Assembly (NCBI GenBank): GCA_032433595.1
Contig: JASWJB010000042.1
Span: 124,001-188,000, forward strand
Origin: Conoideocrella luteorostrata
Taxonomy: Eukaryota; Ascomycota; Sordariomycetes; Hypocreales; Clavicipitaceae
Direction: 5' to 3'
DNA: 64,000 nucleotides
Of the stretch, positions 21,757 to 33,235 are shown piece after piece. The notes beneath the pieces were generated by a model. It made no database searches and had not been told where the DNA came from. It was given only the letters and a program-made list of their open reading frames with translations. The first letter of the stretch is position 1, and every line of letters begins with the position of its first letter. The position numbers were made by a program, and so were the translations under genes.

Positions 21757-22192
21757 TGTGTATTTTGTCTTGATAAGAATATTCTGTTTGATGCATGCAC
21801 CTGACGATCGAAAATTACTCGTAGTGTTAGGGACAACCATGGCTTTTAGTGCCATTGATTAATTCCATTCGTTCTAGGCCAACGAAAGCGAATCTTCAAC
21901 TCCTAGGCCAGTTTGGATGGCTCTATCAGACAACATCGGCGCTCAGCAGCAAGGTGCCGATTGTGTATCGGCCACCTAGCCACTGGAATCACTCTTCTGA
22001 ACCGCTTCTCCATCGGAAATTAAGCATAAGCACAACAGTTCATAGCCTAATGCTCTCCGGACCAGTCAGCCTTACCTCTTCGGTAACACAGAAGCTGACG
22101 TGAGCTGCATGGCGGTAATAGTATCACCAAATATTATAAGGGATTATAATATGCACTACTAATTACAAGTGGCCTCCGGGCACGATGTGTCT

Positions 22193-22268
22193 GGGTGAAA
22201 AATTACGGAGTACACGACCCCTTGGTCCGCCCAGCCACAGTGACGGAGGGGTCGTGTAATACTTCACC
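22193..22268. repeat. Imperfect inverted repeat (hairpin) with a 7-nt insertion in one arm
   Basis: The left arm GGGTGAA...ACGACCCCT (22193-22222) pairs with AGGGGTCGT...TTCACCC (22247-22268) around a 24-nt loop. The left arm has seven extra bases, GGAGTAC (22207-22213), which are part of the TACGGAGTAC palindrome found in many copies at 42-47 kb. It could be a small foldback element or a terminator-like structure. Confidence 0.7.
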
Positions 22269-22340
22269 CGCCTGCCTCACGCTCGCATATGACTTGCTTT
22301 TCGTTCCGTTTCTTTTACGCGGTAAGATGCTGCAAGACTT

Positions 22341-22384
22341 GCATGAGACCCGCATGAGACTTGCATGAGACTTGCATGAGACTT
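22341..22384. repeat. 11-bp tandem repeat (GCATGAGACTT)
   Basis: Four head-to-tail copies of GCATGAGACTT; the first ends in CCC instead of CTT. It lies between two P450 genes. It could be a binding array or simple slippage. Confidence 0.8.
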
Positions 22385-22655
22385 GCTCGACACTTGGCGG
22401 GCCTGCAGCGTTTGCCTTGGCTTATGTTTCTCACACGAGTGTAGGTGCACACGAGCTCATTGGACGACACGGTGCGAAGCTGTGTGCATCGGCGTGATTA
22501 CCTACACAAGAGCGAGGGCTGGCTATCTTGCGCCCCCAAGATTAGGGTCGCGCTAGTGGCACTGCTAAATCCTCAAGCCTGCCAAGTCATAAGCACATAG
22601 TGCCGGTTAGGCCGACCCTCGACCCTCTGCTTGTTAGCAAACACTGCTTCTTGTT

Positions 22656-24300
22656 TTATTCCCACTCAGGCCCACAGGGCCGGGGAGGGATGCCAGGAAT
22701 GATTCGACGCGATATCAGGACTGTCAGATCCTCCCCCTCCCTTGGCGCCATCATCCCGAAGGTCGGCTTCATCGTGTCCGCCTTGGGGAACGCGGGCTGG
22801 GGCCGCGACAGCGCTAAGTCGTATCGGTAGAGAGCCGTTCCGATGAAGCTCACTACTTCAGCCATTGCCACGAACCGTCCCGCACAAAGCGTCGCCCCGC
22901 CCCCAAACGGTCGATAACTAGCTTCGCGCAGCAACGCCCTGTTCTCCATGAATCTGCGAGGGTCGAAGGAGTCTGCGTCCGGCCCCCAAACCGCAGGATT
23001 CTCGTGTAGCTGGCGATACGGTATCATGACCTTGTGGCCTCTGAGAAGAACCTTCCCGTTGATAGCCGTGTCGGCCAGCACAAGCCGCATGCTGGCCGAG
23101 CTCGTGTACACCCGGAGGACCTCTCGTAGCGTGGAATCCAGCAATGGGCAACGCTGGGTGAGATGCTGGATCGAGGGTTCTGCATCTCCTGCCACGCCCG
23201 CTATCTCGGCCCGAATGGCTGCGAGGAGGTCGCTGTCGGCGAGTATGTGGCCCAGGGCCCAGAAGCATAGCTTGTACGTGTTCCCATTGATGCTGCCAAA
23301 TTTGGTTATCAGTAGCCATGTGCGAAGTAATGTGTTTCAGTTGTGGCGCGCGTACTCACACGAAGTAGATGATCATTACGCACGCCGCCATCTCTCTCTC
23401 ATCCAAACCCGCCGCTCTGGATTCTGTCTCCATTGCCTTGGTGAACCACGCCGCATCCTGTCGCTGGCGCCTGGGGATCTCATAGTACCTCGCGATAACA
23501 GCGGCGATATGATCGCGAGTCTTGATGACTTCTTGCGAAAAGCACCTGGGATACTGGAACAGGATCTTCCACATTCCTTTGTCAAGCGCGTAGAACGAGC
23601 TCAACGATTCCGGATCCTGTTCCCATAATCGACAGCCCCAGTACGTTCGAGCACCTGCTTCAATGAGAACGTTCCCACAGAATCCAAGCAACGAGGTCTC
23701 GAATCCGGTGCCTGGCAGCGGCGCAAGCGGAACATTTTGGGTGATCTGGTCCCATCGGAGCAAGCCTTTGATCGTCTCCACGAAACTACGAGTAATTTCC
23801 TGCTCGTGAGAGTCCGGCCCAGGAAGCAACTGCTGGTGATGGAAGTCGATGGCGAGCTTGACCAAAGATTTGTTCATTGGATTGAGCCCCGTCGTGCTTT
23901 TCCCCAATGGATACGGCGGTGGCTCTTGGCACATTCTCTGGACTGTTTTCGCCGTGGCTCCGCACTGCAACATTAAGTCGCCGATGAACGCGTCGAACGC
24001 GAGCGTGGTCGTGTTCTTGTAGATGACCGACACATCTTTGGGGTTGGTCACCACGTAAATGGTCTCGCCGGCTAGTTTGAGCGCAAAAATTGAGCGCCTT
24101 TTATCTCTGATGCCTGAGTATATTGTGCTGCCCGAATCTCGAAAGAACGAGATGGCAGATCCGATCCACGGTAGAAGATATGGTAGTTCCCTGGGCAGTT
24201 CGGGTTTCAGCAGTGGACGAACAGTAAACCGCCAGACACGCCATGACAGCCACGCCACGAAGCAGTAGACCGCGTATTCGAACAACAGCCGCCAGCTCAT
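22656..24300 (-). CDS. Cytochrome P450 (clan-7-like, sterol hydroxylase type)
   Basis: Two exons (24300-23360 and 23292-22656) around a 67-bp phase-2 intron (GTGAGT to GGCAG) give 525 residues. The open frame begins at 24429, but the Met at 24300 directly precedes the membrane anchor LLFEYAVYCFVAWLSW. A PRELPYLLPWIGSAISFF hinge follows. The I-helix region is INGNTYKLCFWALGHIL, ExxR is EVLR, and the heme loop is FGGGATLCAGR. The Asn-rich I-helix (NxNT/NGNT instead of AGxxT) and the FGGG heme loop resemble CYP7/CYP8-type enzymes and fungal P450s of fusidane (helvolic) pathways; this comparison is from memory. Closest in this window is the P450 at 29672-31357, which shares the intron at the same place and phase. 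Hydroxylation of a sterol or triterpene core is the likely role. Confidence 0.85.
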
Positions 24301-24891
24301 GGTTGGAAAGGATGTTGGCACGGAAGGTGACAGGAACAAAGCCTTCGACGATGCAAGCAAGCATCCAGCTATGGAATTGTATTTGAGCCGCGCACCATCT
24401 AGCGGCAATATATCGTCGTACAGTGGCACTTTTATCGTACTAACAAAAACCGGGGAAAAAAATTAGAACAGCCAGAGGGTTATACCACCCACTCCCCACA
24501 CCTCCGTAGACCACGTTGTACTTGGGGGATGGTGGCGCAGTGGAAGTGATTTCCAATAGCGCCTATCCCTTGGCTTACTACGGTATAATCGACACGGGAT
24601 ACCATGGACGACCCGCTGCCGTGGTTGCAGCCGTTGTCAGCGCTCCTTCACCATTCGGCCCCCGCAGACTGCTTCTGCATGAGTTCGCTGACATGTCATG
24701 CATGCACCTGATATGTCTCTTGTTCCCATTCCTGCCGCGAGGCCCTTTGTCCCTTCTCCACGGCCTTCATAGTGATATGCTGATATACCTGCTCTTTCTG
24801 CTTCGTTAGCGGACCGTCTGCATCGCCATCTCTTTCCAGGCTTTAATATTCTCGCAGCCCCCTCAGAGTCTCTGCAACTCCGTACGTCACA
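24301..24891. other. Divergent promoter region
   Basis: 591 bp between the minus-strand P450 start and the plus-strand membrane-protein start, so both promoters must lie here. No TATA box or clear operator is visible. Confidence 0.5.
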
Positions 24892-26113
24892 ATGGCATCC
24901 GATCCAGCCCTGCCAGCGGGTCTGGACCCAAACAAGGTTCCCGCCGCATCTCTTCCCACGCCACCCCCGGAGAATTGGGCCGGCCTCGGCAGCGGGCCGG
25001 AGCTTCACACAACTACGGTCGTGATGTTTGCAATCCTAGCTCCCATAGCGATCTTCTCCGTCGGTTTGCGTTTTCACTGGAGCTGGAGAACTCGTGGCAG
25101 TCCCGGCGGAGGGATCAATGCAGCCGACTGGTGCAGTCTCGGGGCTTTGGTCCTTACCCTTTGCCAAGAGTCAATCATTATGACACGTAGGACACCCTGC
25201 AGGGCACAATTTTGATCCAACACTTGCTGACAAAAGAGTAGTTGGTGACTATCAGCGCCATCAATGGGATATGCCCCTTGCGAAGATGCTGATTCCATCC
25301 TTCTACAAGAGAACATACGCACAATACGTCATTGCATGGCCGGCCATCTCCCTTGCGAAACTATCCATTCTACTTCTCTATCTGCGAATTTTCCGAATGA
25401 ACAAGACGCTGAGGATGGCAATCTGGGGAGGGGTCGCATTAATTTGCGTGGCGTATCTACCGAACATTGCTGTTTCGTCCTACTTCTGCGCCGCACGCGT
25501 CGGCGAAGCATGGGGTCCTGTCGTCGGCCTTCGTTGCGCCGACAGGGGATCCTTGAAATGGCTTATAGCTTCGGCCGCGCTCTCAGTCCTTCTCGATTTC
25601 TACATCCTGGTGCTGCCAATACCCCAAATCATGAGTCTCAAGATGAGCGTGCGTCGACGGCTCGGTGTATGCCTCATCTTCTTCACCGCCTTCTTCGCCT
25701 GTACCTGCGCGATCCTGACGCTTGTCTATCGGATCCAACTCGAACATGCCCAAGACACATTGTGGCCCGGAGCGCAGCTATGGATCACCAATCTGGTCGA
25801 GAACTTCGTCGCCATAATTGTTAGCTCCGTCCCCGGGGTCAGTTCCTGGCTTACTCGGGTTCTGATGCCCAGCCAGTTTTACTCGAGAATCAGCTCCTTT
25901 CTCTCTGGGAGCTCAAGGTCCGCATTCAGCCAGACACAAAGCCAAACCTCTGACATGATGGCTTCGGATCAGACCAACAACAACTACCCTATGAGAAACT
26001 ATGCCCAGCACGACCCAGAGTCCCAGAGCTCGTTGACTGGACCCAGAAAACTCGATGGCAGCGGTGGCATACAGATCAAACAGACCTACACTGTTTTAAC
26101 TGGTCGACCTTGA
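24892..26113 (+). CDS. Seven-helix rhodopsin-like (SAT4/Pth11-type) membrane protein
   Basis: Two exons (24892-25186 and 25242-26113), joined over a 55-bp phase-1 intron (GTAGGA to GAGTAG, branch GCTGAC), give 388 residues. A Pro-rich outer N-terminus leads into hydrophobic segments TVVMFAILAPIAIFSVGLRF, the pair around DWCSLGALVLTL, YVIAWPAISLAKLSILLLYL, MAIWGGVALICVAYLPNIAV, WLIASAALSVLLDFYILVLP, the stretch LGVCLIFFTAFFACTCAIL and LVENFVAIIVSSVPGV. The LxKxSILLLYLRIF signature and the long Ser/Gln-rich inner tail fit the fungal rhodopsin-domain family (PF20684). No CFEM domain precedes it. Members act as putative receptors or occur in biosynthetic clusters with unknown roles. Its place between P450 genes suggests sensing, transport or scaffold work for the cluster product, which is inference. 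Confidence 0.85.
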
Positions 26114-27025
26114 GCACGATCCAACACACTGCAGGTTGACGGGTACGGGAGAGCCCATTTGGACAGGTTCGGTGAAGGAGTCTTGCAGCAGATAGTGTCT
26201 TAGCATTCGCGTACAGCAGAGCGGTCACCATAATGTAATCGAGGTCATGGCTACGATGTATTCTCGGTTGTTCCAATGTTCATGCACCAGCTCTACATAC
26301 AAGTGTTGTAACAATTAACCGCTCGCCCACTAGAGCAACAGTGTAAGCCTACTGAACTTCTTCCCAGCGGCTATAATTAGGGCTTACATTCCACGCAACG
26401 ATCAGGTGACTTGCCTGCGTAGCGGTGGTTAGAATGGGACAGACCAAGTACCTAGATTAACTTCCAGTTCACTATTGCAGCGAGGTCAACTTGTCTGCAG
26501 GCAACGCATGATCAAAAAATGAGTACAGAGTGCAAAGCGGGTCGCCTGAGATTGGCGATGTACAGAATTGCCCGATCAACCGAGTGCTCTCTGCGGGCGA
26601 CCAGCATCGGTACGTGAAACATGTTTAGTTCCATGGACGAACGGGGCCAGCTGGGTACTCACTCGCGAAGACTGCCATCGTAACTACGGGTTGGGCGAAT
26701 ATGCACGTAAGCAGATGCACGGCTACACAAAAAAATGGCGTATTCAGAGACTTTTCATGTGTAGTTATGACCCTAAAATAGGCTATGCTTTTCTGTGACA
26801 CACTCACACACACACCCCGCTGCCCACCCCCTTCCCCCCAAACATTGCTTACGGTCAGGTCTCTTGGCCATTGCGGGCATTTTGAATTGCGCATTTCCTT
26901 AGTTATCCGTATTATTCCCTAGGTGCGACTACAGATACGGGCTCCAGGCGCGTCTTCTTTCTCCCATCAAGTCGACCAATAGCTAGAATCAACATCCTTC
27001 CAACCAATCCGCGCCTTCTGTGACA
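26114..27025. other. Intergenic, no gene seen
   Basis: About 0.9 kb, with a CA-rich tract near 26800-26830 and no convincing coding frame. It holds the promoter of the next P450 gene. Confidence 0.55.
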
Positions 27026-28672
27026 ATGCTACTGATCTCAGCGTTGCAAAAATATGGAGAGCTCGCCACCTCACAGCTCGCGTTAAGCTCTGTTGTGCTG
27101 TTGGTGGTGTACCTTCTCATTGACTACATGTTTGGCGTCAAGCCCGCTCAAGCCGAACCACGTTTTCTGCCATCACGCATCCCGTATTTCGGACATTTGA
27201 TCAACATTATATGCAAAGGTGTCAACTACTATGAAGAACTAGTGTGAGCAGCGATGACCGCCGACCTGTCATTCCCCACTGACAGAAACCCAGTGCAAAG
27301 CATGGAAGACTGCCTTACAGCCTCGCGATGCCCGGCGGACGTCTGTACGTCCTGAATTTGCCGGAGCATGTCATCTCTATGCAAAAAGCATACCGCGAGC
27401 TCTCATTCTGGTCCGTTGAGGCATCCTTTACGAAGAGTCTCGCCGGAATTAGTGACTATTCAGATGAGATCCTGAGGACAAATGCCGAAGGCCAGCAGGG
27501 GATTCCGAGCCTGGTGGTTGATGGCATGAAAGCAACCCACGCGGCTATGACCGGCCCGAACCTCAGCGAAATGATCGAAAGAGGCCTTCACCGGGCCGCC
27601 AGCGAGCTCGAACAGCTCAGCATCAAGACTGATCCATCCGGCGACCTGGCGACCTATTGTCTGTGGGAGTGGACGCAGCATGTGTTCTCTCTGGCGACTT
27701 CAAGTGCCGTTTATGGCCCAGGCAACCCTTACGAGGACTTAAACGTCGAGAAAGGACTTTAGTAAGTAGCGGATCACTATTTTATTGCATCTAAATGCAG
27801 CCAAGCTTAGATTTCTGACGAGCACCAGCCAATTTGAAGACAGCACCATGCTGTTCTTGACCGGGCTACCGCTTCGCATATTTGTTCGCAAAGGTTATGC
27901 AGCACGGGAAGTCATAGTCGCGGCTTTTAAGAAATTCTTCGCCGAGAAAAGCGACAGCAAAGCATCACAGCTCGTGAAGAACCGTGCTGATGTGCTACGT
28001 CGCTACGCAATCCCTGAAGCTGACATTGCCCGATTCGAGACTGCCAATGGGTTTGGAATCCTGCTGAATCTTCTTCCGACGGCTTACTGGACCATTTGGC
28101 ACGTTTTCTCCGACCGAGCGCTGCTGCATGCCGTTCGCGAGGAGGCCAAGGCTGCATTCGGCCCAGACGCGTCGTTGAGGTCAGAGGCCAGCTTGAACGC
28201 CTTTCAGAGTCTACCTCTTCTGACGTCTGTGATGAGCGAGGCTTTACGGTACAACACCACTGGTGCGGCGGTGCGACGAGTCACGAAGGACCATCTGCTC
28301 AACGGCCAGCTCCTCTTGAAAAAAGGCAGCTACTGCCTGGTACCAAACAAGGGTGCCCACTTTGATTCAAACCAATGGGGTTCAGAAGCCCATCTCTTTC
28401 AGGCCGACCGGTTTCTCAAGACCGAGAACAGAGTCAACGGCGCGTCATTCCGTGGCTTCGGTGGTGGTGTAAACTTGTGCCCAGGTAAATCCTTTGCCAC
28501 GAGACTCATCGTCACGACTGTAGCAGCCATGGCTCTGCAATTAGATATCGAGCCCTGCACACCTAGTGGAGCGCTGGATCACCCCGGACATGACGAGAGC
28601 AGCATGGCTATTGTCGTGGCCCGTCCAGCTATGAGATACCGGGTCAGATTGGTGCCGAGAGGTGGAAAGTAG
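27026..28672 (+). CDS. Cytochrome P450 (FGGG heme loop)
   Basis: Three exons (27026-27243, 27294-27761, 27829-28672) give 509 residues. Intron 1 is 50 bp (GTGAGC to CCCAG) and intron 2 is 67 bp (GTAAGT to ACCAG); both are phase 2. Joining them gives the conserved EELVAKHGRLPYSLAMPGG and LYQFEDSTMLFL segments. A single membrane anchor (VVLLVVYLLIDYMFG) lies near residue 27. The I-helix region FGILLNLLPTAYWTIWHVF lacks the AGxxT pattern. ExxR is EALR in MSEALRYN. The heme loop is FRGFGGGVNLCPGKSFA. It resembles CYP7-like and other sterol- or fatty-acid-acting fungal P450s and is only distantly related to its neighbours at 22656 and 29672. It probably adds oxygen to the same scaffold, but regiochemistry cannot be predicted. 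Confidence 0.85.
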
Positions 28673-29671
28673 TTCATCTCTTTGGCGACCGCAAGGCTCA
28701 CCTCTCGTACCGTGACCCACAGACACCGCTGTCACCGCAGGCGACCTAGAGCAATCTTTGATGCTAATCTGACACCTGCCACACTAGAATACCGCGTACC
28801 GTTCTGCAAGGGAGAGCTGTTGGGGTTGTGGGGCGTGCAATGTATCTCTTCGTACCACACAAGCTTGCTGGGACTTCTATCATGGTATATATTGGCAGGC
28901 AGAATAAGAACCCTTTAATGCGCTGTTTATAATTGGCTACTGTCCCCTGTCCGGTACGAAAAGTGAGCCTTACGGTTACCAGAGAGATACCATGCAGAGA
29001 CATGCATATGCAAAGCGTACGTTGTCCAATCAAAAAAGAGCAAGCTGCTCTGGTGCATTCGAGACTGTTCGTGACCGATCAAGCTGCACGGCAAGGTTAC
29101 AGATGCATAAACGGGCAGTTTTACCTATCTTGTCATGCCCTAGTTAGTTGATAGCTCATTTACATTATTTACACCGAGATGCGGAGTAGTGCTTTGACTA
29201 ATGCGGGTCCAAGACTGCTAGGGAAGCTGTGTGTGACGATGACTGCAGTGTGTTACACGACAGGCCAAAGTCTTGCTTAGAAGGGTTACATCTTGAGCCA
29301 TGCATACGTAGACAAACACCAAACTTCGGCCCCCTTCATCGCTCCAGTCAACAATCAAGGCATCCTGTCTCACACATTGGCCCCCAATCTGTCGCCACCG
29401 AAGTCTGGACCGGCCTTAATACTACACAGGCGACTGCGCCTATGTCTGACTGCATACCAAGACCTTTTGTAGATTGGGCTGGTCAAAGGCGCAAAGACGC
29501 AAAGACGCACACGGGAGCCTACAGACTAGTAGAAAGCGGCGACACGATGACTCGCAGATTCTAGTTCACGCGATCTCATTCCGGAGCTGTCTGCTCCGTG
29601 CACAGTAAGAACATTCCTTCTGTTATTTCTCTGCTCAACCACCAGTCAAGACGAATTTTCCAGGCATTGCC
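28673..29671. other. Intergenic, no gene seen
   Basis: About 1 kb between two plus-strand P450 genes. Only short frames without family resemblance occur. The promoter of the downstream P450 must be here. Confidence 0.55.
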
Positions 29672-31357
29672 ATGTTGCTGCAACAGTGGCAAGAAGCGGT
29701 ACAGCGCGCAGTGTTACTCGCAGGACAGCCAGCTGGAGCTGCCACTATCGCTGTCCTGGCGTCGTTGTTACTATGGCGATTTGTCCGATTCACTTTGTAC
29801 CCAGCCTTCCATCCGGCAGAGCCTAAAGAGTATCCATATTGGCTGCCCGGCATTGGCCATCTTGGGAGCTTCCTCTCTAATACGCAGACTCTGTTGACCC
29901 ATAGTCGGTAGGTAGCTCTGGTCCTGCCCCGATGACAAGTCTCTTACGTTGTGTCGAGTATAGAATTTATTTCGGCGACACACGTGAGCCGTACGCCCTT
30001 GCCATAGCAAAGTTCACCTTTTACATCATCACCAAATCCGCAGATGTGCAAGCCACATATCGAAATACGGCTACGCTGTCGTTCGACATATTCGGTCAAG
30101 AAATCCTCCGATACCTTGGGGTGTCCCAGGATGCTGTCAAGACAATGTACGGCAGGTCAAACGCCGCAGATGCCTTGCATCCCAACCCAAGTGGCAAGAG
30201 CTTAGCCAGAATGTCCCGAGACTTTCACATCTACCAGCTATACCCGTCAAACAAGCTTTCGGACATTAGCGAAAGATTTCACTGTTTCCTGGATGGCAAG
30301 CTCACCATCGAGAAACTAGCCTTGGTTGGGAAAAGCTGCTCAAGGGCCGGAGAAAACGAAGTCCTCATGAGCCTTTACCGATGGTCTGACGAAATGTTGG
30401 CAGAGTCTATCGCAGACTGCTATTTTGGAGAGTCGCTTCGCAAAATTGAACCCGACTTTGTAAGAATATACCTCGAGTTTTCGGAGCACTCGTGGCGTGC
30501 ATTATTCCTTATGCCCGAAGTTCTAGGCAAGAAGATGTTCAGACCTTTGAGGTCGCTCGTGGACATCTTGGAGAAATGGTTCGAATTACCAATGGAAGAG
30601 CGTCGAGATACAGTCTGGTACACCACAGCTATTGAGGCTGAGATGAGACATGTCGGGATCAGCAATCGAGACATGGCCATCATGCTTCTTACCATATATT
30701 GGGGGTGAGTGAGTCAAAGAAAACAAGCACGGCCTCAGCCCGGCAGACCGCTGACTATGCAACAGCGCCAATACGAATACTTCCCGAGGCGTATTTTGGA
30801 CACTCTCACATGTCTTGTTCGATCCTGAACTGAAAGCTAACATTCGGGCTGAGACCGAGCCGGCATTCAAACATGAGAAGCTGGATGTACAACATATTTA
30901 CGATCGCTCACCAATACTCCGTGCGACATGGAACGAAGTATTACGCACAGCATCATACTCATCCTCTGTACGTCTTGTAGTGGAGGATACCGTCATCGGC
31001 GGGAAGACACTCAAGAAGGGAAATCGAATTATGATGCCATACCGCCAGATGCATTTCGATGAAAGCATCTTCGGAGCAGACGTGCATCAGTTTAATATAA
31101 ACCGGTTCCTCAAGAACCCTGGCTTGAGCAGGAATGTGATGGCATTCGGCGGTGGAGCGACGCAGTGTCCGGGCCGACACTTCTCAGCACAAGCCGCAAT
31201 GGTCCTGGTGGCTGAATTGCTCTATCGATTTGAGATTCGTCTCAATGATGAAAGCCAAAGCTTCCCACAGGTTGATGAGACAAGGCCAGTACTCGGCATG
31301 ATTGACATCAAGAAAGAGACAGACCTACGCGTCAGATTAAGTCCCAGACAGTTTTGA
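29672..31357 (+). CDS. Cytochrome P450 (clan-7-like), paralogue of the 22656-24300 gene
   Basis: Three exons (29672-29907, 29964-30704, 30766-31357) give 522 residues. The introns are 56 bp (GTAGGT to TATAG) and 61 bp (GTGAGT to AACAG), both phase 2. A membrane anchor (TIAVLASLLLWRFVRF) is followed by a Pro hinge (PYWLPGIGHLGSF). The I-helix reads IYWGANTNTSRGVFWTLSHVL, ExxR is EVLR, and the heme loop is AFGGGATQCPGRHFS. The block RLVVEDTVIGG...NRIMMPYRQMH matches RLVLADTAING...HKVMIPYRQLH in the minus-strand gene, and the second intron sits at the same place and phase, so the two are paralogues within one cluster. Likely a sterol or triterpenoid hydroxylase. Confidence 0.85.
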
Positions 31358-32020
31358 TCTGGTTGATGAGGGGGCAAGACCAAGTGTTGCATATTTCTGG
31401 CGACCGAGGTTGCAGTGGCGATGCGGTTCATGCGGTTCATGTGGATCAAGAAGGAGGTAGGCTGGTTCGAGTACATTGGATATCCAGACCTGTCTGTAAA
31501 GGCTTTGCCATTGTCTTAGCTAGGGCTGTTATTGGAGGGGTGCTTGGGATTCTTCCATATCAGCATTAGGCAAGCTGTTGGTTATTGGTAAGATATTACA
31601 ATGCCAAAGATATATTATGATTCGACAAGAGACCTCAGATGTCGCTCAGGACAATGCACAGTTCTAGACATTGTAATAAGTCCAGAAATGATGTGTTACA
31701 CTAGAACAGAGTCTCGAGATCTACCTATAAGATTAGTCGTTTCGTGTTATGAATAACCGCACATGACTCTACCAACGTGGACTTTGCTTTACGCTAGAAT
31801 AAATACGATATTAAAGTCAAGCCTACTTAATAACATTTAGCATCGGCACGCTCAGGAACGGCGAATTGATTGCCCGAAGACGAGACCACCGGGCGAAGCC
31901 ACGTGCATTTATGGCAGTGTCATTGACAATGGTGAAGAAAGTAAATTGAATATGGCGAGGTTCGGTTGGTGACAGTCCTGCTATCTGTCTATCATATTCC
32001 ATGTAATATTCTGAAGCTTC

Positions 32021-32076
32021 TACTTTGTCGACCCGAAACACACACCCACAACTCAACTATACTGGTGTCTGACACA
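32021..32076 (+). repeat. 56-bp dispersed repeat, copy 2
   Basis: Same orientation as the copy at 13021-13076, with about 8 differences in 56 positions. Both end in CTGGTGTCTGACACA. The two copies bracket the cluster. Confidence 0.55.
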
Positions 32077-33040
32077 AAAACAGTAACGCTCCGTAAACTC
32101 GGTGAAAGCTTCTTGCAGAGACCTTCCGTAATTCGTAGAGACCTTACTTGTGGCAGAATCAAATAATGCGACAGGCTATTCGGCGAATAACGGGCTACTG
32201 CGCGCTTCAATAGAGCAGTTTAGTTATGATAGGTAGCGAAACAAAGCTCCCGCTAAGGACGCACTTCGTAACTCGGGGAAAAGCAATTAAATTTTATAAT
32301 GATCTGCCCACAAGTGTGATGAACCTCCTGCTTATAGGTATCTCATCTGACCTGACCAATCCAGTCAAGCCCAAAACCTCACGTGAACTAATTCGGGCCA
32401 CCCTAGAGGCTCCTTTCCTCCCACACAATACATACTTGAACGTTTTGAGTTAACACACAGCCCAAACTCACAAAGCTCATATGAGTTAAATCTGAATTAT
32501 CGCCGCCAACTCATGGATCATCTTAAACTCATAACGGATTCGCTACACTTCATAATCTAATCCAGTCTACTCTGCGTCAGTTCGCAACAATGGCTTCTTC
32601 AGAGCCTTAAAATAAAAGCTATTTGAATCCTATATTGCCGGTGCTACTGCTGGGAGACACTCTGTGGCAATAATCCATTGTCCATGCTATTATTCCATCA
32701 ACATGGCGTCTAATGCATTATTCTTACCAAGCACATTGTCGTACACCCGACTTCATAGCAAAAGAAACCTTCCGAAGGGTCCGCACCCGCATCTATAAGA
32801 GTGAGAGTGAAATATCGAGCGGTTCAAGTGGTAGAACAGCGCCGTTAGACTCTATTCCGTGTCTGTCCAAGGCGAAAGTTACAGTAGGATTACGGTACAT
32901 AGTGATCCGATTTATGAATTCTAGATTCGGGTGAAACTTACACAGCAACAGATTGAGGAGAAGGAATGCACATTCATCTTCTAGGGGTGCTCTGTTTCCA
33001 GTTAGGATATGTCCAGTTCCTGGTGCGGATTAGTTGATTA

Positions 33041-33235
33041 GTCTGCTGCTGCTAACGATGCTGCTATTGACAATCGAAGGTCTTGTTGCCTCATGTTGAT
33101 GTTGACGATGCCGCTGCTGGCGATTCTGCTGCTAATAACACTGCTGCTGCTAATAATGCCGCTGATAACGCAGCTTCTAATAAGGATCTTGTTGTCTGAC
33201 GATGCTGATGCTGACGAGGGTCTTATTGCCTTACG
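33041..33235 (+). repeat. Degenerate GCT/AAT/GAT triplet tract
   Basis: The stretch is dominated by GCTGCT, AAT/AAC and GAT/GAC triplets. In one reading it would encode an Ala/Asn/Asp-rich low-complexity peptide, but frame breaks and stops interrupt it. It may be the rest of a low-complexity coding region next to the broken dehydrogenase, or a decayed microsatellite. Confidence 0.5.

Larger units (their letters stand above)
21757..22655. other. Intergenic with hairpin and tandem repeat
   Basis: About 0.9 kb between two minus-strand P450 genes. It holds an inverted repeat at 22193-22268 and an 11-bp tandem repeat at 22341-22384. No coding frame is convincing. Confidence 0.55.
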
